Assembly: GCA_022566435.1 (NCBI GenBank)
Contig: JADFIX010000050.1
Location: 1-9,197 of the forward strand
Length of the DNA: 9,197 nucleotides
Source of the DNA: Planctomycetota bacterium
GTDB taxonomy: Bacteria; Planctomycetota; Phycisphaerae; UBA1845
Direction of reading: 5' to 3'
Shown: in pieces, positions 1 through 6,984 of the stretch
Numbering within the stretch: the stretch's first letter is position 1
Layout: the number at the start of each line of letters is the position of its first letter
The notes under the pieces: generated by a model
Databases searched by the model: none
What the model saw: only the letters and a program-made list of their open reading frames with translations
Told to the model about the DNA's origin: nothing
Translations under genes and position numbers: made by a program

Positions 1-52
1 GTACCAACCGCTGGCGCCGGCTGCTTTTGACGACGCCGACGCCACCGTATAG
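1..52 (+). CDS. Possible C-terminal tail of an upstream gene (partial)
   Basis: Frame 2 is open from the window edge to a TAG at 50-52 and reads YQPLAPAAFDDADATV, which is plausible as an acidic protein tail. Frame 3 is also open, to a TGA at 81-83 that would overlap the ATG at 80 as ATGA. I cannot decide between them from so little sequence, and the tail may be neither. No family is recognisable. If either reading is right, the amidohydrolase downstream would be part of a longer plus-strand operon. Confidence 0.25.
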   Translation, partial: YQPLAPAAFDDADATV

Positions 53-67
53 CCTGAGAATGCAAGC

Positions 68-73
68 AAGGAG
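68..73 (+). promoter_or_regulatory. Ribosome binding site that fixes the amidohydrolase start
   Basis: AAGGAG lies directly against the ATG at 74 but 6 nt before the ATG at 80. The second ATG is therefore the functional start, and the longer reading beginning MLMNRT is unlikely. Confidence 0.7.
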
Positions 74-79
74 ATGCTC

Positions 80-1312
80 ATGAATCGAACGACGCTCTTC
101 CCCAAAGTCGGCCTGTTGGCACCTGTTCTCTTCTGCACGATTGTCTACGGCGACCCGGATTCGAAGAGGCAGCCCGTCGCCTTCGTTAACGTAAGCGTGG
201 TTCCGATGGACAGCGAACGCATCATCGCTAACCAAACCGTTCTCATACAAAACGGAAGAATACTCGCTATCGGCCCGGCAGATGCGATGCCAATACCGGA
301 GGCAGCGGTCCGTATCGACGGAACCGGCAAGTACCTCATGCCCGGTCTTGCCGACATGCATGCACATCTCGCGCACGACGAAGAGGCGAATCCCGATGCG
401 CTTGTCGTTTTCTTGGCCGCAGGGGTAACGACCGTGCGGAACATGTGGGGTCAACCGGTGCACCTCGAATGGCGCAGGCGAATCCACGATGGTGACATGC
501 TTGGACCGAACATCTATTCCGTCGGCCCGATCACTGACGGCGACCCGCCCTTCTGGAAAGGGAGTAGCGTCGTCAGAACGCCTGAGGAGGCGGCGAATGA
601 AGTAGCCGATCAGAAGCGAGCAGGTTACGACGGAATGAAGGTGTTCACCAACCTCTCTCCGGATGTTTACAAGGCCATCCTAGACGCGGCAAGAGCGCAC
701 GATTTTCCTGTCTACGGTCATGTTCCAACGCGCATTGGCCTCGAGCGGGCGCTAACGAGCGGACAGAAATCGTTTGAGCACCTGATCGATTTCACCTACG
801 CCCTGTTACCCGACGATTCAGCGGTCCGAGTGCAACTAGTGGATATGTGGGGTGACAGCAGTAAGCGCAATTGGCGCGGCATGTTCCTCGATCCCTACGA
901 GCAGGCCGATCGCTCGAAGATTCCGGATCTTGCCGATCGGATACGCCGAATCCTTTTGTCATTCCGGGATTCTCGGTCCACGCAGAACTCGCACATTTCG
1001 TGGACGCCGGCTTGACACCGTACGAAGCCAATCAAAGCCGCAACGCACGATGCCGCGGAGTTTATGAATGCGCTGGATGAATGGGGAACCGTAGCCATTG
1101 GGAGGCGGGCTGATCTGATTCTCGTTAATGCCAATCTGCTCGACGATGTTGCGAATGCCTCCAAGCAGGTTGGGGTCATGCTTCGAGGTCGTTGGTATAC
1201 GCAGGCGGACTTGCGGCCGAAGCTCGATGCGCTAGCCGACAAGTATACGCAGTTGAAGAACAACGGCAAGGGTCCGGACGAGCCGGTTGAAGTGGGCAAG
1301 AACAATCCCTAA
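80..1312 (+). pseudogene. Broken secreted metal-dependent amidohydrolase (imidazolonepropionase-like / Xaa-Pro dipeptidase-like family)
   Basis: Members are TIM-barrel hydrolases of cyclic amides or dipeptides, here exported. From the ATG at 80, residues 1-24 form a signal peptide. Then come the composite beta-sandwich (VNVSVVPMDSERI) and barrel residues: H94 and H96 in MHAH, the expected carboxylated Lys K187 in GMKVF, H214 in YGHVP and H234 in FEHLI. This frame stops at 1013-1015. From about 937 to 1029 the coding frame is +2 relative to it: SDTPNPFVIPGF (carrying the last metal ligand, Asp, at 940-942), then HAELAHFVDAGLTPYEA. At 1031 the first frame resumes with IKAATHDAAEFM, then GRRADLILV, to TAA at 1310. 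Joined, the fragments give about 410 residues. The segment normally between the DLADRIR stretch and the final Asp strand is missing, by my estimate 60-100 residues. An extra A at about 1030 is a second lesion. A sequencing error could explain the single base but not the missing block. The N-terminal piece might still be translated and exported, but it should not be active. Confidence 0.8.
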
Positions 1313-1398
1313 CCAAGAAATGGCTGCATCTTCACTCTTGTCCGGCCCGTCAGAATCTGACAATATCCCGTGCTGGTAAGCACGTATGGGAACCCCCG
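1313..1398. other. Convergent intergenic gap with two small inverted repeats
   Basis: This gap lies between the converging amidohydrolase pseudogene and the S41 peptidase. It holds GTCAGA-A-TCTGAC (1349-1361) and CGTGCT-GGTA-AGCACG (1369-1384). Neither is followed by a T-run, so a standard intrinsic terminator is not clear. A third small stem, CCCGC/GCGGG (1395-1399 and 1405-1409), straddles the peptidase stop codon. These could contribute to transcript ends in both directions, but the evidence is weak. Confidence 0.3.
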
Positions 1399-2742
1399 CT
1401 AGTTGCGGGTCGCCTGCGACACGTCCTCGCCCTGTCGCATGCGGCGCAACAAGTCGAGCGCGGTGGTGAGTTGCCGGTCCCGTTCGATTTCCGCCGTCGC
1501 GCGACCCAGGGGAGTATTCGCGACAGCACTCTTCCCAACCGAATCTTTCGGGAACGGTCCTGTGGCAAGACGCGATTGCTGGACGGCGTCTCGCTCCTTC
1601 TGCGACAAGACGACTTCCACGTCAGGGTATATACCCCAGTCGTCGTCCGGGGAGGCGTTTGGGAGGCGGTGGATGATCCTACCGTTCGGCAGCCGATAGT
1701 GGGCGATTGTCAGCTTCACTCCGCCGTTGTGTGTGGTCAGTCGAATAATTCGCTGAACGCTCGCCTTCCCAAAACTCCGCTCGCCGACGATGATCGCCCG
1801 GCCATGGGCCTGAAGCGAACCGGCCATCACTTCCGCCGCGCTGGCTGATCCGCCGTTGATCAACACGATCAGATCCCAGTCGGTGATCGTGTGAGAGGCG
1901 GAAGCCGTGAAATCGTGTTCCACGCTGCGCCGCGTGACTGTTGAGACGATCACACCATCCGAAACGAATCGATCGACCATGTGGATCGCTTCGGCCAGGA
2001 TTCCGCCTGGATTGAAACGCAGATCGAGTATGATGGCGGAAGCTCCGTTTTCTATCAGTTCAAGTAATGCGCGATCAAAGTTGCGGGCAGTCGCCTTGTG
2101 GAAGCTGCTCACCCGCACATAGGCGACGCCATCATCCGGTTCGATCATGAAATCCCATGTCCCATCAGGGCGTTTCGCAAAGCCGCGTATCGTTTCGATA
2201 AGGATTTTATCGCGCACCACCTCCACCACGGTTTTGATCTGTGCATCAGCGTGCTGCAGAGTGAGCCGTACGGTCGTCCCGGCCTCACCGCGCAGGGCGC
2301 TATCGATCTCCGGGATGCTGAGTGCGCGGACCTTTCGCCCGTCAATGGCTACGATTCGATCGCCGGCGCGTACACCGGCTTGGGCCGCCGGACTTCCATC
2401 CAGAGGCGTGATGATCACGGGACGTCCGTTTCTCATGCCGATTTCCGCGCCTATGCCGGCATATTCACCCTCGATTCTCGCCTCGATCGCCGCCAGCCGA
2501 TCTGCCGAAAGGTAGGCGCTGTACGGGTCTAGTTGCCGGAGCATTCCCCGCATCGCCCCGACGACAAGCCGATCATCGATAATGGGCTCCACGTATCGCT
2601 GCTTGGCCAGGGCATCGACTTCGACGAGCGCTCGGTAGGTATTCAGCACGTAGTCCTGCTCGGCCACCATTTGTGGGAGACGCAGAAACATCAGCACGAT
2701 GATCCCGAAGACGAGCGTCAGGGTGAAACTGTGTCGGGACAT
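1399..2742 (-). CDS. S41A C-terminal processing peptidase, membrane-anchored
   Basis: A serine peptidase of the CtpA/CtpB/Prc type that cuts periplasmic or secreted proteins near their C-termini. It has 447 residues, normal for the family. Residues 5-21 are one hydrophobic segment with no clear cleavage site, so I read it as a signal anchor. Next come the helical N-terminal part (about 25-95, including LDPYSAYLS), a PDZ domain (about 95-180, PLDGSPAAQAGVRAGDRIVAIDG in overlapping blocks) and the S41 core (about 185-380). Core motifs are ILDLRFNPGG at 238-247, NGGSASAAE with catalytic S301, and GERSFGKASVQ with K326 and Q330. The S-to-K spacing of 25 and S-to-Q spacing of 29 match CtpB. The tail from about 385 is charged and probably flexible. 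The ATG at 2740-2742 has a modest GGA six bases upstream. The gene lies 64 bp downstream of the PilZ-like/HEAT gene on the same strand and is probably cotranscribed. Nothing indicates a specific substrate. Confidence 0.94.
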   Translation of the reverse strand: MSRHSFTLTLVFGIIVLMFLRLPQMVAEQDYVLNTYRALVEVDALAKQRYVEPIIDDRLVVGAMRGMLRQLDPYSAYLSADRLAAIEARIEGEYAGIGAEIGMRNGRPVIITPLDGSPAAQAGVRAGDRIVAIDGRKVRALSIPEIDSALRGEAGTTVRLTLQHADAQIKTVVEVVRDKILIETIRGFAKRPDGTWDFMIEPDDGVAYVRVSSFHKATARNFDRALLELIENGASAIILDLRFNPGGILAEAIHMVDRFVSDGVIVSTVTRRSVEHDFTASASHTITDWDLIVLINGGSASAAEVMAGSLQAHGRAIIVGERSFGKASVQRIIRLTTHNGGVKLTIAHYRLPNGRIIHRLPNASPDDDWGIYPDVEVVLSQKERDAVQQSRLATGPFPKDSVGKSAVANTPLGRATAEIERDRQLTTALDLLRRMRQGEDVSQATRN

Positions 2743-2806
2743 AGTGATTCCATTACGGCATCCGGGACTGCGGCTGTCGTCGCCTGTGTGCTCAATCCCC
2801 GTTCCA

Positions 2807-3814
2807 TTATCGTTGCTTCAAGAAGAGTCTCGCGTCGTTAACCCCGCGCTGACCGGGTCGAAAGCGCTCGCCCAGGATCGCACCGAGAGCCCGCGCCGCA
2901 AGTGACGTATGTTCATGGTCGGACCGCAAGAACTTGACGGCCACCGGTAGACCGGATTGATCGCGGAGCCGCCCCAGCGCTTCGGCAGCGCGCAATTGCA
3001 CGGTCACACTTTGGTGATCGAGAAGCTTGGTCAGCGGGGTGATCGCCCGTTCGGCGTCCAGGTGGCCCAACATCTCCGCTGCTTCTGCCAGGACCGTGGC
3101 GTTGGGGTCTCGAAGGAGGTTGATGAGTGCGAGTTCGGCTTCCGATCCGCGAATCTCAAACAGTGCGGGGATCGTCGCCAGGCGAACGAGATGGTCCGGC
3201 GAAATCGTCAGGCGTGCCACGTCGCGAAAGGTTTCCTTGTTCGAAATTCCATTCTTGGCGACGGATCGAAGCATTCGCAAGTCCCGCTCTCGCCGATTAT
3301 GTCTCTCCGTTCGTGTTTCCGGTTCCGGTCTGCTCTTGCGTGGGGCAGTGGCGGGTGTCGTTTTCGCCCGCCCGTCGAGTTCAAGAGGCACCGACTGATG
3401 ATCGGCCTCTGCGGGGGGCATCGGCGAACCGATGTCACTGAAGCGGATGCGCGTCAGATGGCAGCGCTCGCTGAGTGCTGCGGTATCGACGACGTGCCCC
3501 GTCAGTTGCGCCGTACCGCCGGCCGGTAGTTGCACCTCGATCCATGCAAACGAGCCAGGTGCAATCCGCCTCGTGACCAAGATCGCCGTGCCATCTTCCG
3601 TGACGCCGTGCAATTTGCCTGTCCAGATCACGGCGGTTGGGCTCTTAGGGGGGTCCAGAGAAATCTTGCACGGTGCCTTGAGTATTCGACCGGCTTCGTC
3701 CGTGTCGTTCAGCCGTGGTGCGGGCGCGCGGCTTTGAGAGTCAAGGCATTGGCGAATTCCCCGGGCGAGTTTGTCGCTTTTCGGGAATTCCACCTTGGCC
3801 GGCACGATCTTCAT
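2807..3814 (-). CDS. Degenerate PilZ-like domain plus HEAT-repeat protein
   Basis: 335 residues, no signal peptide or membrane segment, so cytoplasmic. Residues about 43-128 resemble a PilZ beta-barrel: a charged entry strand (AGRILKAPCKISL), a turn GVTEDGTAILV, LPAGGTAQLTGHVVD, and a closing strand HLTRIRFSDI. The c-di-GMP signature RxxxR and the D/NxSxxG turn are not intact, so binding of that nucleotide is doubtful. A basic, proline-rich linker (about 130-180, with ETRTERHNRRERDLR) leads to helical repeats at about 195-320. HEAT-type pairs include AELALINLLRDPNATVLAEA, AERAITPLTKLLDHQSVTVQ and RAAEALGRLRDQSGLPVAVK. HEAT arrays are protein-binding scaffolds. The ATG at 3812-3814 has AAGG about 8 nt upstream. 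It is the first gene of a likely two-gene unit with the S41 peptidase, but the sequence alone shows no functional link. The HEAT call is firm and the PilZ call is moderate. Confidence 0.8.
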   Translation of the reverse strand: MKIVPAKVEFPKSDKLARGIRQCLDSQSRAPAPRLNDTDEAGRILKAPCKISLDPPKSPTAVIWTGKLHGVTEDGTAILVTRRIAPGSFAWIEVQLPAGGTAQLTGHVVDTAALSERCHLTRIRFSDIGSPMPPAEADHQSVPLELDGRAKTTPATAPRKSRPEPETRTERHNRRERDLRMLRSVAKNGISNKETFRDVARLTISPDHLVRLATIPALFEIRGSEAELALINLLRDPNATVLAEAAEMLGHLDAERAITPLTKLLDHQSVTVQLRAAEALGRLRDQSGLPVAVKFLRSDHEHTSLAARALGAILGERFRPGQRGVNDARLFLKQR

Positions 3815-4040
3815 GTATCATCCTTCGACAGGTCCGCCGCCGACCTAGACTTGCGAGAATGATCGCCATGGGGCCTTCCTAGGTCCGAGAAAATCATCGC
3901 GCCGGCCGTTGCTCGCGACGCCGAACGCGCGTACTTCGCGACGTCCGCCTCGACGGAAGCGGGACGAGGGTCTAGAGTACGTGCTGAGTGTATACAGGCC
4001 GTGCGATTTGCGCCGTTGTGGCGGTTTTTCTCGGGCCGAA

Positions 4041-4053
4041 CTAGCTAAGCTAG
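4041..4053. repeat. Perfect 13-bp palindrome upstream of the YkgJ-family gene
   Basis: CTAGCTAAGCTAG is a 6+1+6 inverted repeat with no mismatches, 36 bp before the preferred GTG start. It could be an operator half-site pair or a small cruciform. No factor is recognised. Confidence 0.6.
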
Positions 4054-4077
4054 GTGGGACAGGCGACCAAGTACTGC

Positions 4078-4081
4078 GGAG
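4078..4081 (+). promoter_or_regulatory. Ribosome binding site that favours the GTG at 4090
   Basis: GGAG sits 8 nt before the GTG at 4090-4092. The other in-frame GTG codons, at 4054 (which abuts the 13-bp palindrome) and at 4102, have no comparable purine-rich site. Confidence 0.55.
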
Positions 4082-4089
4082 ATAGATCG

Positions 4090-4527
4090 GTGGGCGTTGT
4101 AGTGGGTAAGAGTAAGAAGTGGTACCGCGACGGGTTGAAGTTTACCTGTACGCAGTGCGGCAACTGCTGCACCGGTCCGCCGGGATACGTCTGGGTGACG
4201 AAGGAGGAAATCAAGCGAATCTCGAAATTCCTCGGCCGGACCGACGGTTGGCTCGACAAATCGCAACTCCGCCGCGTGACCCTGCGATACAGCCTCACGG
4301 AGAAGAAGGGCGGCGATTGCATCTTTCTGAAGAGTGAGGGCGGTAAGCGCATGTGTTCGATCTATCCCGTGAGGCCTTTGCAATGCCGCACGTGGCCGTT
4401 CTGGAATTCAAACCTCAGTTCGTCGGAAGCCTGGGATTCGGCCGCCGAGTCCTGCCCGGGCATGAACCATGGCACGACACACGACTTCGTTCAAATCGAA
4501 ACGAGACGGACGCAGAAGGAATGGTGA
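4090..4527 (+). CDS. YkgJ-family cysteine-cluster protein
   Basis: 145 residues from the GTG at 4090. The family signature CxxCxxCC is at residues 20-27 (C20, C23, C26, C27), within KFTCTQCGNCCTGPPGYVWV. Further cysteines are C77 (GDCIFL), C89 and C99 (MCSIYPVRPLQCRTWPFW) and C122 (SCPGM). This is the usual layout of the CxxCxxCC (UPF0153) family, thought to bind zinc or an iron-sulphur centre, with no settled biochemical role. There is no signal peptide or membrane segment. Three in-frame GTG starts exist (4054, 4090, 4102). I choose 4090 for its Shine-Dalgarno site, and the conserved part begins at SKKWYRDGLKF. The gene stands alone on the plus strand, diverging from the PilZ-like/HEAT gene and converging on the ROK kinase gene across a foldback repeat. 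The family call is firm, the function is not known. Confidence 0.9.
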   Translation: MGVVVGKSKKWYRDGLKFTCTQCGNCCTGPPGYVWVTKEEIKRISKFLGRTDGWLDKSQLRRVTLRYSLTEKKGGDCIFLKSEGGKRMCSIYPVRPLQCRTWPFWNSNLSSSEAWDSAAESCPGMNHGTTHDFVQIETRRTQKEW

Positions 4528-4541
4528 GGGTTGCGCTGCAT

Positions 4542-4750
4542 GCGTGGCATGGGTGCGATGGGTGCCATGCCCAAGCCGGGAAGATTCTGGGTGCCATGGC
4601 CAAGCCCGGTATTCCCGGGCGCCGCCATGCCGTCTCTCAAATCCCGCATGGCGGCGCTTCGCTTGACCATGGCACCCGGCGATCGAATGAGCACGGGCAA
4701 ATCCCGATGTACGTCGGGACCCATGCCACCCATGGCACCACATGCCACCC
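4542..4750. repeat. Nested imperfect foldback (REP-like) between convergent genes
   Basis: Three nested pairs of inverted arms share one centre. Outer: 4542-4569 with 4722-4750, about 25 of 28 positions complementary and one gap. Middle: 4589-4604 (GGGTGCCATGGCCAAG) with 4662-4677, 15 of 16 plus a G-U. Inner: 4619-4630 (GCGCCGCCATGC) with 4646-4657, a perfect 12 of 12 around a 15-nt loop. A separate small stem TCCCGA/TCGGGA (4702-4707 and 4714-4719) lies on the right side. The left half also holds a direct repeat (4560-4580 and 4589-4609). The element fills nearly all the space between the YkgJ-family stop (4527) and the ROK kinase stop (4756). As RNA it would fold from either strand, so it may end or stabilise both transcripts. 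It resembles REP/BIME-type palindromes mobilised by RAYT transposases, but no such enzyme is in the window. It may encode nothing. Confidence 0.85.
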
Positions 4751-4755
4751 TCAAA

Positions 4756-5691
4756 TCACGTGTGTCCGAACACTAGCGTCGAATCAAATAACGGTCTCGC
4801 GGCGAGGCGGGCCGCGCCCATAACGCCGGCGTCGTCTCCCCATTGAGCGGCGCGAATCGAACTTCGTTTCTGGGAACGATCAGCGTGAAGTCTCGCGCCG
4901 TACGCCTCGACGGCGCGGCCCAGAAGCGAAGGAAGTGCCATGATCACACCGCCGCCGACCGAGACGACGTCAGCGTCGTAGGTGCGGCTCACATTTTCGA
5001 GAGCGACTGCAAGCGCATCGCCCGCAAGATCGATGATGGCAAGCGCGAATGATTCGCCGGCGTCATAGTGCATTTGCAGTTCGCGCAACTCCCCGCAGCC
5101 CACGTGCTCGCTCATACGTGCGACAAGCGCTGGGGCGGCGACGAATCCTTCGAGGCAGCCACGCAGCCCGCAGGGACACTTCGCAGCCGTCGGGGCCGGG
5201 TCGACGACAAGCAATGGATGGTGTGTGCTGCGCGTCGGGTCTTGGGCCTCCAGTTGCCCATTCAGAACCGCGCAAAGGCCGGCACCGGTCCCTAGTCGAA
5301 GGTGGACGAACCGGCCGGGTCTCGGATCGAGAGCCCCATATTCCGCCCACGTGGCGGCTTGGATGTCAGTCAGTAAGTGCACCGGCAAGCCGATCTCGAC
5401 ACCGAGCGCATCTGCGATGGGATTGCCTTCGATGTTCGTGAGATTGACCGACCGGATGAGTCGCCCGGTCTTCGCATCGACAAGGCCCGGTAGTGCCAAC
5501 CCGACGGCGTCGATCGACTCACCCGATGGTTCCGTAATCTTTCGGAATGCCCGCGCAATCAGCGCGACAAGTCGTGCACCGTCGGCACCGGAGGGAGTCA
5601 ATAGACGAGTCGTGCGAAGCAGGCGACCGGCACCGTCTACGGCGCCTACCCGCGTGTGCGTGCCGCCCACATCCACACCAATCAAGATCAT
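4756..5691 (-). CDS. ROK-family sugar kinase, divergent substrate pocket
   Basis: 311 residues, the usual ROK length. It would transfer phosphate from ATP to a sugar or amino sugar in the cytoplasm. Visible features are the phosphate loop DVGGTHT (residues 7-13), ALPGLVD (66-72), TDIQAA with catalytic Asp D109, a second glycine loop LGTGAG (133-138), and the zinc motif CPCGLRGCLE with C172, C174 and C179 (H157 or H158 the likely fourth ligand). Near the C-terminus, SVGGGVI contacts ATP in the family. Two sugar-contact motifs differ from the common pattern: NDANAA reads TDIQAA, and the GExGH before the zinc site reads RSTHH. It is therefore more likely to act on something other than plain glucose. 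It lies 29 bp downstream of the glycoside hydrolase gene and third after murQ, which points to GlcNAc, MurNAc or a related amino sugar. The ATG at 5689-5691 has AAGG about 11 nt upstream, a little far. Family certain, substrate inferred. Confidence 0.92.
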   Translation of the reverse strand: MILIGVDVGGTHTRVGAVDGAGRLLRTTRLLTPSGADGARLVALIARAFRKITEPSGESIDAVGLALPGLVDAKTGRLIRSVNLTNIEGNPIADALGVEIGLPVHLLTDIQAATWAEYGALDPRPGRFVHLRLGTGAGLCAVLNGQLEAQDPTRSTHHPLLVVDPAPTAAKCPCGLRGCLEGFVAAPALVARMSEHVGCGELRELQMHYDAGESFALAIIDLAGDALAVALENVSRTYDADVVSVGGGVIMALPSLLGRAVEAYGARLHADRSQKRSSIRAAQWGDDAGVMGAARLAARPLFDSTLVFGHT

Positions 5692-5720
5692 CGATCATTC
5701 GCCTTTCGAAGCGCGTGCGC

Positions 5721-6968
5721 CTACGTTCGTCGTCCGGGCAAGCGTTTGAGTGCGGTGATCACGTCGCGGCGACGTGCGGCCCGCAACGCACTGCCTTCAT
5801 CGCGTATGGGGCGCCCGCGGCCGTCAAGTTTGTCGAACAGGGAGCTGTACGCGAATACCGCCGCATGGCGATGGGCGCGATAGGCCTCTTGCAATTGCCT
5901 TTTGACGGTGGCACCGTCGCGATTGTCGGCCATCACGCCCATCACGACCGGCACCCCCGGTCGCATTCGTCGCCAGTTCTGAAGTCGGTTTCCGTATTCC
6001 GCCATGTTCGCGGTGTAGTTCATGGGGAACACGGCATCGAGCAGGCCTTCGGCAAGCCACTTGCGAGAATCTTGAAAGTGAGTCCGTTTCGCAATGATCG
6101 GGTCGGATCCGACGGCCGCCGTCAGGCGGGCCTTGGGTCTTTCCGCTTTCATCATGCGGCGGATGTCCCGCAAGAGTTGTGTGACTTTTTCAGTACGCCA
6201 CTGATTCCACGCCTGGGGCGATGAATTCGGCGTTCGTCCGGTCTCTTTTTGAAAGAGTGCGAGGGTTCGTCGATCGCGCGGATAGTCCGGGACGGGAGTC
6301 CCTTGGGCATAAGATTTGTTCCATTCATTGGGGAATCGGATGTAGTCCAAATGAAGACCGTCCACGGGATAGCCGGCGACGATTTCGCGCATGACGTCGA
6401 CGAGGTAGCGGCGCACCTCGGGGTAGCAAGGGTTGATGCTGTTATACCATCCGAGCGGTTCTCGTCGCCCGCGCGAATCTCTCCAGAACCAATTTGCCCG
6501 GGCATGATAGAGTTGACGCGGATTGGCGGGGGGGGTCTTGCCGCGCCAACCGGGCATGACATTGACCCACGCATGCAGGCTCAGGCCCCGTTTGTGGGCT
6601 TGTTGGCAAGCGACCGCGAGCGGATCGAACCCGGGGTCGCGTCCTCCCAGTTCGTCCGCCCAGGGCTCCAGCTTGGAGCGATAGAAGGCCGTCCCGTTGC
6701 CGCGTACCTGAAAAAGCACGGTATTGAAGCCGGTGCTGCGGCACGCGTCCATGATCGCGGTGATGTCGCTTGGCGATTTGTAGTCCCATCGTGTCACCCA
6801 GACGGCCTTGATGGCCTGATTTCCGGCATCTCCCCATTCTTGGGAACGCTTCGGTCCGTGGCATCCCGTGGTCCCCGACAACGTGGCGATCGGCAACGCC
6901 CCCAGTAACATCAGGCGGATCAAGCGTGCGGCGCCGGTGCCACTCGTTCGTTCATTCATCATTTGCAT
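5721..6968 (-). CDS. DigH/GHL10-type glycoside hydrolase (DUF187), likely lipoprotein
   Basis: 415 residues from the ATG at 6966-6968. The N-terminus has a charged start, a hydrophobic stretch (about 15-31) and C36 in SGTTGC, a workable though non-consensus lipobox, so an exported lipoprotein is likely. The body (about 52-400) is a GHL10/DUF187 TIM barrel: AVWVTRWDYKS, NTVLFQVRGNGTAFY, LHAWVNVMPGW, the signature VDGLHLDYIRFP with acidic D203 and D208, and FPMNYTA at 314-320. E. coli DigH (YddW), in this family, cuts denuded peptidoglycan glycan strands. B. subtilis YngK is also related. Placed 16 bp after murQ and 29 bp before a ROK kinase, a role in freeing peptidoglycan amino sugars fits well. 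The frame stays open upstream to 7190, but that part overlaps murQ out of frame, is cysteine- and arginine-rich, and is not coding. Other polysaccharides remain possible substrates. Confidence 0.9.
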   Translation of the reverse strand: MQMMNERTSGTGAARLIRLMLLGALPIATLSGTTGCHGPKRSQEWGDAGNQAIKAVWVTRWDYKSPSDITAIMDACRSTGFNTVLFQVRGNGTAFYRSKLEPWADELGGRDPGFDPLAVACQQAHKRGLSLHAWVNVMPGWRGKTPPANPRQLYHARANWFWRDSRGRREPLGWYNSINPCYPEVRRYLVDVMREIVAGYPVDGLHLDYIRFPNEWNKSYAQGTPVPDYPRDRRTLALFQKETGRTPNSSPQAWNQWRTEKVTQLLRDIRRMMKAERPKARLTAAVGSDPIIAKRTHFQDSRKWLAEGLLDAVFPMNYTANMAEYGNRLQNWRRMRPGVPVVMGVMADNRDGATVKRQLQEAYRAHRHAAVFAYSSLFDKLDGRGRPIRDEGSALRAARRRDVITALKRLPGRRT

Positions 6969-6975
6969 GTTCGAT

Positions 6976-6979
6976 CTCC
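6976..6979 (-). promoter_or_regulatory. Ribosome binding site that sets the glycoside hydrolase start
   Basis: On the minus strand GGAG is followed by 7 nt and then the ATG at 6968. It lies in the 16-bp gap after the murQ stop. It supports a start at 6968 rather than at in-frame ATGs farther upstream, inside murQ. Confidence 0.65.
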
Positions 6980-6984
6980 GTTCT

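Larger units (their letters stand above)
3815..4089. promoter_or_regulatory. Divergent intergenic region between the PilZ-like/HEAT gene and the YkgJ-family gene
   Basis: This 275-bp region must hold promoters for both directions. I find no convincing sigma-70 pair. TATACA at 3991-3996 could be a plus-strand -10 but has no good -35 partner. Five CTAG tetranucleotides fall here (3845, 3879, 3972, 4041, 4050). An inverted pair GACCTAG/CTAGGTC (3842-3848 and 3879-3885) lies on the minus-strand gene's side. No ORF in the gap looks like a gene. Confidence 0.5.

Noticed and set aside
895..1305. Minus-strand ORF over the amidohydrolase C-terminus
   Set aside because: Antisense to recognisable amidohydrolase text, with a Ser/Arg/Ala-rich product of no family.
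2098..2532. Long plus-strand ORF opposite the S41 peptidase
   Set aside because: It lies antisense to the PDZ and core region of a clear peptidase. It is a shadow of GC-rich codon use.
3127..3441. Plus-strand ORFs opposite the PilZ-like/HEAT gene
   Set aside because: Arg/Ser-rich products typical of antisense shadows. The minus-strand gene has a good start and clear repeats.
4560..4609. Short CRISPR-like direct repeat
   Set aside because: Only two imperfect copies about 29 bp apart with no spacer pattern, inside a palindrome, and no cas genes.
4408..4754. Minus-strand and plus-strand ORFs over the foldback repeat (Met/Gly/His-rich products)
   Set aside because: Their composition is that of the ATGGCAC repeats, they overlap the end of the YkgJ-family gene, and none has a domain or a ribosome site of note.
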